This document shows, piece after piece, positions 1 to 10,312 of a stretch of DNA of 32,291 nt (positions are counted from its first letter, which is position 1; every line of letters starts with the position of its first letter). The notes beneath the pieces are model-generated. The model did not search any database. It saw only the letters and a list, made by a program, of their open reading frames with translations, and was not told the DNA's origin. A program made the translations under genes and the position numbers. The DNA lies in NCBI GenBank assembly GCA_018667915.1, contig JABIRI010000196.1:1-32291 (forward strand), written 5' to 3'. Source of the stretch: Opitutaceae bacterium (lineage in GTDB: Bacteria > Verrucomicrobiota > Verrucomicrobiia > Opitutales > Opitutaceae).

Positions 1-402
1 CCCCCGGGCCTGCGCCACGATGGTCCGAGCCAAATCGGGCACGTATTGACCCACAATTTGTCGCGACAGCCCCAACCGCAGTAACGTCCGCTTCTGCATG
101 TGGTCCGCTCCCTGAGCCGCGAAAATATCCACCCCCGTCTCCCGCGCGAAGACGTCGTAGATCCCCTTGCGATGCATTCCCAGAGATTCGTTATGGAGGG
201 CCAACTCCTGCGCCAAAGCCCCATGAATCACCGTCACCCGAATGCCTGGACCGGTCAGACGAAAGACGGGGCCGTGCTCGGCCGCCGCATCCACGAGGAA
301 ATCGACGGGGCGTGCCCGGACCTGAGGCAAATTGCCCAGCAAAGGCCAACCCTTGACCTGAGGAGGATCACGCAATCCCTGTTCGTGTTCGTTGATTGGC
401 AA
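1..402 (-). CDS. Cytochrome P450, N-terminal part (gene runs off the window)
   Basis: The minus strand is open from a TTG at 402 to the window edge and gives 134 residues. The protein begins MPINEHEQGLRDPPQVKGWP and continues LLGNLPQ, then EHGPVFRLTGPG, then QGADHMQKRTLLRLGLSRQ. The proline-rich start, the GPVFRL strand and the basic segment resembling helix C match the N-terminal third of soluble bacterial P450 monooxygenases. The haem-binding Cys and the I-helix would lie beyond the edge, so activity cannot be judged. TTG is the only usable start I see, because an in-frame TGA lies five codons upstream. The first residues and the upstream bases are repeated almost exactly at 2029-2186. The nearest upstream genes on this strand are the trypsin-like and FHA genes. 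Confidence 0.75.
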   Translation of the reverse strand, partial: MPINEHEQGLRDPPQVKGWPLLGNLPQVRARPVDFLVDAAAEHGPVFRLTGPGIRVTVIHGALAQELALHNESLGMHRKGIYDVFARETGVDIFAAQGADHMQKRTLLRLGLSRQIVGQYVPDLARTIVAQARG

Positions 403-409
403 AACGGAT
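225..409. repeat. Duplicated P450 5' segment, copy 1
   Basis: Positions 369-409 are identical over 41 bases to 2137-2177, and 225-244 are identical to 2029-2048. Between these blocks the two copies align only in part; copy 2 is a net 36 bases shorter. Both copies have the same orientation and cover the start and first codons of the P450 gene. Confidence 0.85.
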
Positions 410-682
410 GAAATTCAGGGTATGAGAACTCTGCCGCGTAGGTTCACAACTACGGCGATCAAACGAACCTAGGAGTTCCATTCAAATCCGCGCAACCCTC
501 ATCGTTGGACCCACCCCAATTGTCCTGTCTAAACGTCATAGCACTTGAAATCGCATTGATAGAAAGAGTTTGCTGATCGCGAATTTGATCATTCGCGTTT
601 CGCCTCTTTTCAGTTGCCCGGCAAAACGCGAAGTGACCGCGACAGTGAACTCATGCCAGGCCAAGGCGACTACAGCGCCCGA
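403..682. other. Intergenic region, no gene seen
   Basis: This is the stretch between the trypsin-like gene and the P450 start. No credible reading frame is present. A small inverted repeat, CGCGAAT-6-ATTCGCG, sits at 578-597. It lacks a convincing T-run in the minus direction, so I do not call it a terminator. It could be an operator for the P450 gene or chance. Confidence 0.4.
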
Positions 683-1489
683 TCAATCTCGCGGGTAGTC
701 CGACCAGACTTCCTTCAGCAGATCAATGCGTTGCCCGTAATACTTTGGCGATTCGTTTGGTGACGGATCTGGGTTGGAAATCATGGGAATCGTCAATAGG
801 CCGACAACCTCCCCATCGACGTTAAAAATTGGACCACCACTCATCTCCGGAATCACGGGCAAATCATACTCGATAACATAGCGCTCCGAAGCGTCGGACG
901 CTTCACCCCAGTAATTTGTCAAGGCGACGATTTTTCCCGAACCGGAACGGGGTCTCGGATCCGTCAATGATACCGTTCGTGTATGGGCCATAAATCCGAT
1001 CGGCATATCCGCCTCCATGGCCAGCAAGTCGGATTCACCCGCTATTTCAAACCAAGCTGGAGCATCTCTTTCCACCAACAACAACCCGATATCAAAAGGG
1101 GCTGCAATTGGAAGACTATCACGCCCAGACATTATGGAAGAAAGGTCGCGGGGATGCTGCCGGCTGCCCGTGACGCGGAGTTGTTCGGCCCCATTCTCCC
1201 CCTTTACCACAATGAAGATGTCGACACTCATGTTCATCATTTCCGAAGCAGACCATACCAAAGCTGCATTGGTTACGAATACCCGCGGAGCAATCGCCCA
1301 AGCAGTGCCGTTGCCCTGAAGTTTGTCGTCTTCACTGGATGAATCCCTGAAGGTCAAAACGCCCATTGCCGCTTGTTTCTCATCAGCTACTTCTGCCAGT
1401 TTTTCAGCCGGGTCACCTCCACCGTAGATAAGATACCACCCAATACCTGCCGCCACTAAAATGATCGCGACAGCTCCTCCCACGAGCAT
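683..1489 (-). CDS. Membrane-anchored trypsin-like protein with a missing catalytic His
   Basis: 268 residues from ATG 1489. Residues 1-22 are a hydrophobic anchor (VGGAVAIILVAAGIGWYLIY), followed by a trypsin/HtrA-like core. The Asp region (PFDIGLLLVE, Asp133) and Ser region (EMSGGPIFN, Ser217) are clear. Where such proteases read VTNAHVV, this one reads VTNAALV (residues 72-78), so the catalytic His appears to be Ala. It is therefore probably a pseudo-protease or binding module, though a shifted alignment cannot be excluded. The frame stays open upstream to 1537, inside the end of the FHA gene, and there is no good ribosome site at 1489. This suggests the segment is normally the C-terminal part of an FHA-TM-protease polypeptide. 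Signalling through phosphothreonine recognition is a guess from the FHA partner. Confidence 0.7.
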   Translation of the reverse strand: MLVGGAVAIILVAAGIGWYLIYGGGDPAEKLAEVADEKQAAMGVLTFRDSSSEDDKLQGNGTAWAIAPRVFVTNAALVWSASEMMNMSVDIFIVVKGENGAEQLRVTGSRQHPRDLSSIMSGRDSLPIAAPFDIGLLLVERDAPAWFEIAGESDLLAMEADMPIGFMAHTRTVSLTDPRPRSGSGKIVALTNYWGEASDASERYVIEYDLPVIPEMSGGPIFNVDGEVVGLLTIPMISNPDPSPNESPKYYGQRIDLLKEVWSDYPRD

Positions 1490-1512
1490 CCCCGAGTTAT
1501 TGTTCGACGGCG

Positions 1513-1905
1513 CTACAGCCTGGTTTGGGGGGCGGGATCAGCCGCCGCAGTGGGGGCGAACGCTGCGTCGGGCGATGGCGCGGAGTCCGGCACACCGCTA
1601 AACTCAACCCTCAGTTTGGGGCCGCCTTTACCCAGCTCGATAACTGTGCCTGATGAAATCTCGCGGCGCTCCACCTTCTCCCCACCAATGAGACTGCCGT
1701 CGCGGCTGTTGGCATCGATCAACCAGCATCCGCCGTTTTCCAATACGATACGGGCATGACTACCACTGACGGTCTTGTCCCAAGTGGGATCAAACCGCAC
1801 ATCACTACCCGCATCGGATCCGAGCATGACAGAAGTGGTTTCAAACGTTTTTGGTTTGTTGCGGTCAAAACCGGAGAGTGGGGTAACGGTAATTGAGGAA
1901 CTCAT
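1513..1905 (-). CDS. FHA-domain protein (probably the N-terminal half of an FHA-TM-protease protein)
   Basis: 130 residues. Residues about 24-85 are a forkhead-associated fold: LGSDAGSDVRFD replaces the usual GR..NDI, then SGSHARI carries the Ser and His of the phosphopeptide loop, then DANSRDGSLIGGEKV replaces STNGT.VNG. FHA domains bind phosphothreonine peptides. The tail (residues about 107-126) is Pro/Ala-rich and linker-like and ends at TAG 1513. A -1 shift within the six-C run at 1527-1532 would continue the linker as PPNQAVAPSNNSG and enter the membrane anchor of the next frame. The pair could be one gene broken by mutation or sequencing error, or one using programmed frameshifting. 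Confidence 0.75.
   Translation of the reverse strand: MSSSITVTPLSGFDRNKPKTFETTSVMLGSDAGSDVRFDPTWDKTVSGSHARIVLENGGCWLIDANSRDGSLIGGEKVERREISSGTVIELGKGGPKLRVEFSGVPDSAPSPDAAFAPTAAADPAPQTRL
1516..1537 (-). other. Possible frameshift junction between FHA and trypsin-like frames
   Basis: The FHA frame reads GCC CCC CAA ACC AGG CTG TAG. The trypsin frame, open from 1537, reads CCC CCA AAC CAG GCT GTA. The two frames overlap only here and differ by -1. The run of six C (G on the plus strand, 1527-1532) is a natural slip point, and a CCC codon can re-pair one base back. A single-base deletion in the run, an assembly error and a programmed shift all fit. Confidence 0.5.
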
Positions 1906-2028
1906 AACAAAGAGTATGATGAAGTTGTGGCTCTACCCGAAAAAAGTGAATCCTCATTTCAACCGTCCGCAATCGTGAGTATCGGACCTAGACATCACCA
2001 ACCTTCGAAGCCGTGGATGATTCCTCAG

Positions 2029-2170
2029 GAATCACCGTCACCCGAATGTCTGGACCAGCAGTCATTGGACTGCCCCCTTTTTCTACGTGAGGCATATTGC
2101 CCCAGCAAAAAGGCCAACCTTTAACCTGCGGAGGTGCACGCAATCCCTGTTCGTGTTCGTTGATTGGCAA
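2029..2170 (-). pseudogene. Truncated remnant of a cytochrome P450 5' end
   Basis: From a TTG at 2170 the frame reads MPINEHEQGLRAPPQVKGWP, nearly the same as the P450 at 402. It then diverges (FCWGNMPHVEKGG) and regains similarity at GPDIRVTVI, after which P450 similarity ends. Relative to the other copy it carries small insertions that together keep frame and a net loss of 36 bases. It has no P450 core, so a functional enzyme is excluded. The frame stays open to 1988 and would give a 60-residue peptide, for which I see no evidence of function. It is best read as a leftover of a duplication or recombination that brought in, or bypassed, the FHA/protease pair. Confidence 0.7.
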
Positions 2171-2186
2171 AACGGATAAAATTCAG
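2029..2186. repeat. Duplicated P450 5' segment, copy 2
   Basis: Same orientation as copy 1 at 225-409. The 41 bases at 2137-2177 match 369-409 exactly, and similarity continues through AAATTCAG to 2186. The copies therefore share the start region and a few bases upstream, but not a full promoter. Confidence 0.85.
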
Positions 2187-2294
2187 TTTCGGGCGCAAGC
2201 CATGGAGTCATGACTTTGTAGTTTGTAATCAAGATGCTACCAGCATCGAACGGCTCAAATGCCTAAGCCCCTCAAAGGATTAAATGACCCAAAC

Positions 2295-2323
2295 AAAAGG
2301 TCCGACTTTCGTCGGACCTTTTT
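2295..2323. terminator. Rho-independent terminator (bidirectional)
   Basis: The stem is AAAAGGTCCGAC, loop TTTC, then GTCGGACCTTTTT. It has eight base pairs of GC-containing stem plus A/T flanks, with a T-run in both directions. It lies 35 bases past the nrdA stop (minus strand) and would end the nrdBA transcript. Confidence 0.9.
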
Positions 2324-2357
2324 GGAGTTAGTTAAGTTGGTTATAATCGGGTCTGAA

Positions 2358-5612
<3,255 letters not shown>

Positions 5613-5941
5613 TGAAGAAAAAGCTGAAAATCTGGAAATCTGAAAACTGAAATACTGAAATACCGTCGGTGGCTGGAGTCGCGAAAGCGCGACCGAAGCG
5701 GCGTGGTTGGAAAAGACAGACTAAAACAGGAACGACTGGTCAGCATCCGGATCGACTTCTCGCAGGAGAAGTGGATCTGACGTGATCAGTCAGCGAAAGG
5801 AACTAAGAAGCGGGTCGGTTAAGGTTGGAGTTGAGGCGGAGGGCGCGGCGTTTTCCGGGGTTATTAGACGAGCGGAGTAGTCGCTCGTTGGAATAGGTCG
5901 CAGTATATTTGGAAAGTGTATGAAACCCGTCAGAGACGGGC
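5613..5941. other. nrdB-nrdA intergenic leader with hairpins and TGAAA repeats
   Basis: No gene is visible. Next to the nrdA start, 5623-5662 is a loose tandem of CTGAAA-type units (read as TTTCAG on the coding strand). Hairpins are CCCGTC-3-GACGGG (5926-5940), ACGAGCG-7-CGCTCGT (5868-5888), ACTTCTC-4-GAGAAGT near 5757-5774 and GTCGCG-4-CGCGAC near 5680. The gap is long for an operon and may hold an attenuator or a separate nrdA promoter. Confidence 0.55.
5926..5940 (-). terminator. Hairpin just after the nrdB stop, weak terminator or attenuator
   Basis: On the minus strand CCCGTC-TCT-GACGGG begins two bases after the TAG of nrdB and is followed by TTTCATACACTTT, a poor T-run. It could reduce read-through into nrdA or protect the nrdB 3' end. 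Confidence 0.4.
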
Positions 5942-7027
<1,086 letters not shown>

Positions 7028-7234
7028 GGTGATAGACGAGAGAGTTGAAGGACTGAAAAATGGACCGGAAAAAGCGTGAATTTGGGCTGTAAAAGTCCAA
7101 CGATTTTGGGCAGCGCGTGAACAAGCGAACAAAAGTTGTTCGGAGTTGTTAACGCGTTGTTGACCACAAGGGGTTGTGGTTGCCCGCCGGACAGGCCACA
7201 ACAGATGGGTGTAAGCGAAAAACCCGTCAATAGG

Positions 7235-7252
7235 TTTGTAGATTTTTACAAA
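7235..7252. promoter_or_regulatory. Palindrome upstream of nrdB, candidate operator
   Basis: TTTGTA-GATTTT-TACAAA lies about 210 bases upstream of the nrdB start. It does not match the NrdR-box pattern I know (ACACWATATWGTGT-like), so the binding protein is unknown. A TTGACG resembling a -35 box lies next to it on the minus strand (7225-7230), but no convincing -10 box follows. Confidence 0.3.
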
Positions 7253-7512
7253 GGTTTTTTGCCAAAATAGTTCTTGAATTTCCGCGGTGAGGAGTTGGCT
7301 GCCCCACCCTCCGCGAATTGCCCCGAAATCGGGGTCGTAACACCCCTCCGAATACACGTAACGGAACCCCCTGATTTTAGGCCATTTCGGGGACTGAATG
7401 GAGACGGGATTCGTGGCGTTCGGCGGGACGGAGAGGCAGGTCCCGGGCCGATGCTGTTTTAAACCGAAGGGAACGAAGAAAACGAGGGCCTAACGCACCG
7501 CTGTTTCTCAAC

Positions 7513-7538
7513 CGCAGATTTCGCAGATTAACGCAGAT
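7513..7538. repeat. CGCAGATT tandem repeat
   Basis: CGCAGATT occurs at 7513 and 7522 and CGCAGAT at 7532, with 9-10 base spacing. Similar CGCAGATT strings are common in intergenic DNA of several bacterial groups. Function is unknown. Confidence 0.6.
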
Positions 7539-7630
7539 ACAGTTAAGACAGGTGGGTTGTTATCAGGCTGACGGCTTTGTTCTCTTCGTGGCCTTCTGTG
7601 AAAATGATCCTGCACCAAGGAGACCCTGTT

Positions 7631-7728
7631 TTACGTTCGGGCGGTTTGGACGGGGTCAGGTCGGAAATCATCCCCCCAAATAAACACGGTCTTACGTTCG
7701 GAGCGCTTGAACGGGGTCACGTCGGAAA
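7631..7728. repeat. Two direct copies of a 37-base unit, 61 bases apart
   Basis: 7631-7667 and 7692-7728 both begin TTACGTTCGG and end CGGGGTCA-GTCGGAAA, with six mismatches in 37 bases. The second copy forms the left arm of the hairpin at 7713-7785. Confidence 0.8.
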
Positions 7729-7785
7729 AAGTGAATTACGTCCCGCCTTGCGGGACTGCATTACACTTTTTGACGACATGACCCC
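7713..7785. repeat. REP-like imperfect hairpin
   Basis: The arms pair in blocks: GGGGTCA with TGACCCC, GTCG with CGAC, AAAAGTG with CACTTTT, and GTCCCGC-CTT-GCGGGAC at the tip. The outer GGGGTCA-GTC motif is shared with the elements at 12187-12375 and 14259-14312. Such elements are often mobilised by REP-associated tyrosine transposases; none is encoded here. Confidence 0.7.
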
Positions 7786-7914
7786 TAGTGGCGTAGTGCT
7801 GTGCTTTAGCCAGCACGCTGAGACGCCGGCTGCAGCACGGCGCAACCTTCGGTGCGAACGCCCAATCCGAATTCCACATTCGTAATTCCCCAATCAGGGC
7901 GCGCTGCACGCGCC

Positions 7915-8973
7915 CTACTCTCCCAGGACCCAGGAGAAGATCAGCGGCGCTACGATCGTGGCATCGCTTTCGACGATGAACTTCGGCGTCGAGGACGCGA
8001 GTTTGCCCCAGGTGATCTTTTCGTTCGGAACGGCCCCGGAATAGCTGCCGTAGCTGGTGGTCGAATCACTGATCTGACAAAAATAGCCCCAGAGCGGCAC
8101 GTCCGTCTGCTCGAGATCTTGGTGCAGCATCGGCACGACACAGATCGGGAAGTCACCGGCGATACCGCCACCAATTTGGAAGAACCCGATCGAGCCTTCG
8201 CCATTTTTGAGGGGCTTGGCCGTCTTGGTGTAATACTTGGCCAGATAGGTCATGTATTCGATGCCGGTGCGCACGGTGTGAACGTTTTTCACGTCTCCGC
8301 GAACGACGGCGGCAGCAAACATATTGCCGAGCGTCGAGTCTTCCCAACCGGGCACGATGATCGGGAGGTTTTTCTCGGCGGCGGCGAGTAGCCAGGAGTT
8401 GGCGGGATCGATCTGGTAGGATTTTTTGAGCACGCCGGATTTGAGCAGGCGATACATGAACTCGTGGGGGAAATAGGATTTGCCGGCTTGGTCGGCACCC
8501 ATCCATTCGGCGAGAACCGCCTTCTCGATGCGGCGCATGGCTTCCATCTCGGGAATGCACGTGTCGGTGACGCGGTTCATGTGGCGATCGAGCAGGCCCT
8601 GCTCGTCGGCGGCGGTGAGGTCGCGGTAGCCGGGGACGCGTTCGTAATAGTCGTGGGCGACGAGGTTAAATACGTCCTCCTCGAGGTTGGCGCCGGTGCA
8701 GACGATGGCGTGCACCTTGCCTTTGCGAATCATGTTCGCGAGGGAAATGCCGAGCTCGGCCGTGGACATGGCCCCGGCGAGGGTGACCATCATTTTGCCA
8801 CCGGACTTGAGGTGATCCTCGTAGCCCTTGGCGGCATCGAGTAGCGCGGCGGAGTTGAAGTGCCGGTAATGCCGCGCGATGTATTTGGAGATCGGACCCT
8901 TGCGGGCGGCTCGCTTGGCGTTGACGTCTTCGGGGCGCAGCTTTTGCCGCTTGGCTTTGGGTTTGCTCGGCAT
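7915..8973 (-). CDS. Deoxyhypusine-synthase-like protein (polyamine aminobutyl transferase family)
   Basis: 352 residues with the full deoxyhypusine synthase fold: TLAGAMSTAELGISLANMIR near the N-terminus, CTGANLEED (residues 92-100), GWEDSTLGNMF, IGGGIAGDFPICVVP and the C-terminal TWGKLASSTPKFIVESDATIVAPLI. Lys324 in TWGKL matches the lysine that forms the imine intermediate with spermidine (Lys329 in human). Bacteria lack eIF5A, so the bacterial relatives are thought to act on small polyamines, for example making homospermidine; which reaction applies here cannot be read from sequence. The gene follows a 71-residue gene by 10 bases and the two are probably co-transcribed. Opposite end: convergent repeats at 7631-7785. 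Confidence 0.9.
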   Translation of the reverse strand: MPSKPKAKRQKLRPEDVNAKRAARKGPISKYIARHYRHFNSAALLDAAKGYEDHLKSGGKMMVTLAGAMSTAELGISLANMIRKGKVHAIVCTGANLEEDVFNLVAHDYYERVPGYRDLTAADEQGLLDRHMNRVTDTCIPEMEAMRRIEKAVLAEWMGADQAGKSYFPHEFMYRLLKSGVLKKSYQIDPANSWLLAAAEKNLPIIVPGWEDSTLGNMFAAAVVRGDVKNVHTVRTGIEYMTYLAKYYTKTAKPLKNGEGSIGFFQIGGGIAGDFPICVVPMLHQDLEQTDVPLWGYFCQISDSTTSYGSYSGAVPNEKITWGKLASSTPKFIVESDATIVAPLIFSWVLGE

Positions 8974-8983
8974 CGAAAAGGGG

Positions 8984-9199
8984 TCAGGGCATCAACATCA
9001 CCACTTCGTGGACGCGCTCTAGGGCGAGGCGTATAAGTGAAGTGCGGTCCTTGGCAGTAGCCATAGCCTTATTTTGATCTTCGAGACGACCGAGGCGATT
9101 GGCCACGATCTCGGAGTTGTAAGAAGCCATCACCAATTGGCGGGCCTCGGACGGGCCGACTTTGGCCACGATCTCGGCCATCATTTCTTTTTCAGTCAT
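8984..9199 (-). CDS. Small hypothetical protein upstream of the deoxyhypusine-synthase-like gene
   Basis: 71 residues from ATG 9199, beginning MTEKEMMAEIVAKVGPSEAR. It is predicted to be mostly helical, soluble, with no Cys and no signal peptide. The frame is open further upstream, but that part is Arg/Pro-rich and unlike coding sequence. The stop is 10 bases from the downstream start, which suggests an operon. I do not recognise the family. It could be a small regulator or partner of the neighbouring enzyme, or unrelated. Confidence 0.6.
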   Translation of the reverse strand: MTEKEMMAEIVAKVGPSEARQLVMASYNSEIVANRLGRLEDQNKAMATAKDRTSLIRLALERVHEVVMLMP

Positions 9200-9362
9200 T
9201 GTCGCAGGGTAGATTAATGAAGTCAGGTTGGGCCGGCGTCTTGGCGGCCGTTTCAGACGACAATTCAATGAACCACCCAGACGTGGACGCAAGTCCTCAC
9301 GCAACGGGCGTTGCTTCGGTCGGAGCAATGTGTCTTCTGCCGTCCGTCCGTCACTCGCAGAT

Positions 9363-10277
9363 ATGTTCGCCGCCGTCCTCACTACCCTTTGTTGGTCCCT
9401 CGCCGCCCAATTCAGCCAACGCTCGATTCAGGTGCTGGGGGTGGTGCAGGCTAATCTGGGGCGGCTCATCGTCGCGGTGATTTTGCTGGGGGCGTGTGCG
9501 CACGTCTTCGGGCTCGGCATGGGAGGCGCGGGACGGGATGCGTTTCTGTGGAGCGGCGTCATCGGCATGGGGCTGGGTGATCTGGCGCTGTTCGCGGCGT
9601 TGCCTCGTCTCGGGACGCGGCTGACTATTTTGATCTGTCAATGCGTCGCGGTGCCCATCGCGATGGTGACCGAGTGGGGTTGGCTCGATACCCGCTTGAC
9701 GCTGACCCAGATCGGTTGGGCGGCGGTGATTTTGGTGGGGGTGACGATCGCGCTGATGCCGTCGGCAAAATCGCCGCCCAAGGTGCCGATCACGCGGATC
9801 GGTATCGCGCTGGGGCTCGGGGCGGCGATCGGGCAAGGCATCGGGGCGGTCATCAGCCGGCGAGCCTACGAAATCACGACCGAGGCGGGCATGTCGATCG
9901 ACGGTATCACGGCCGCTTACCAACGGATCAGTGGCGGGTTGGCGATCACGGTGGGTTATTTTTTGTATATATGGTGGCGGGATCGGCAGCGGGCGCGGGC
10001 GGGGAGAGCGACATCGGGGCAAATTCACCGCTATACGTGGAAGGGATTCGGTTATCTGTCCGCTAACGCGATGTTCGGACCGGTGTTGGGCGTGAGTTGC
10101 TATCAGTGGGCTCTGGCGACGACGCCGTCCGGAATCGTGCTGCCCATCGTGGCGACGACCCCGCTGGTGATTATCCCGTTCGCCTACTGGTTCGACGGGG
10201 ATATTCCGACGCGGCGTTCGCTGATGGGTGGATTCGTGGCGGTGGCGGGAGTGATCGCACTCACCCTCGTGCGTTGA
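9363..10277 (+). CDS. DMT-superfamily (EamA-type) transporter
   Basis: 304 residues from ATG 9363 (MFAAVLTTLCWSLAAQFSQ). Upstream in-frame sequence is Arg-rich and unlikely to be coding. About nine to ten hydrophobic helices form two EamA-like halves: the first with ANLGRLIVAVILLG and GMGLGDLALFAALPRLG, the second with CYQWALATTPSGIVLPIVATTPLVIIPFAYWFDGD. The second half shows the typical LATTPSGIV...P motif of this family. The substrate is unknown; members export amino acids, nucleotides or other small metabolites. The ABC-F gene follows after 35 bases and may share the transcript. The gene is divergent from the 71-residue gene. Confidence 0.85.
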   Translation: MFAAVLTTLCWSLAAQFSQRSIQVLGVVQANLGRLIVAVILLGACAHVFGLGMGGAGRDAFLWSGVIGMGLGDLALFAALPRLGTRLTILICQCVAVPIAMVTEWGWLDTRLTLTQIGWAAVILVGVTIALMPSAKSPPKVPITRIGIALGLGAAIGQGIGAVISRRAYEITTEAGMSIDGITAAYQRISGGLAITVGYFLYIWWRDRQRARAGRATSGQIHRYTWKGFGYLSANAMFGPVLGVSCYQWALATTPSGIVLPIVATTPLVIIPFAYWFDGDIPTRRSLMGGFVAVAGVIALTLVR

Positions 10278-10312
10278 CGCGGACCATTTCGCCGTGTGGG
10301 GTGACGGGTTCT

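Larger units (their letters stand above)
7028..7914. other. Long intergenic region with several repeat types and no gene
   Basis: Open frames here lack family features and codon bias and overlap the repeats. The stretch holds the nrdB upstream region, a short CCCCGA-2-TCGGGG hairpin at 7322-7335, a CGCAGATT tandem, a TTCGTGGCCTTCTGTGAAA segment near 7585 of a kind often scattered in intergenic DNA, a 61-base-period direct repeat and a large hairpin. The deoxyhypusine-synthase-like gene converges from the right. Confidence 0.6.

Noticed and set aside
100-411. 103-residue plus-strand frame at the left end
   Set aside because: It is antisense to the P450 frame, which has clear family similarity.
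7028-7260. NrdR boxes upstream of nrdB
   Set aside because: I looked for paired ACACWATATWGTGT-like sites and found none convincing.
7028-7357. N-terminal extension of NrdB
   Set aside because: Upstream in-frame residues show no similarity to R2 proteins and cover the promoter region; ATG 7027 gives the normal length.
7274-7885. Small plus-strand frames between nrdB and the deoxyhypusine-synthase-like gene
   Set aside because: They overlap repeats and hairpins, have no recognisable domains and no ribosome sites.
8978-8990. GGGGTCAGGGC as a further REP unit
   Set aside because: Only eight or nine bases match and it spans the stop of the 71-residue gene; no inverted partner.
9351-10028. 225-residue minus-strand frame opposite the EamA transporter
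   Set aside because: Arg/Pro/His-rich shadow; the plus strand encodes a coherent membrane protein.
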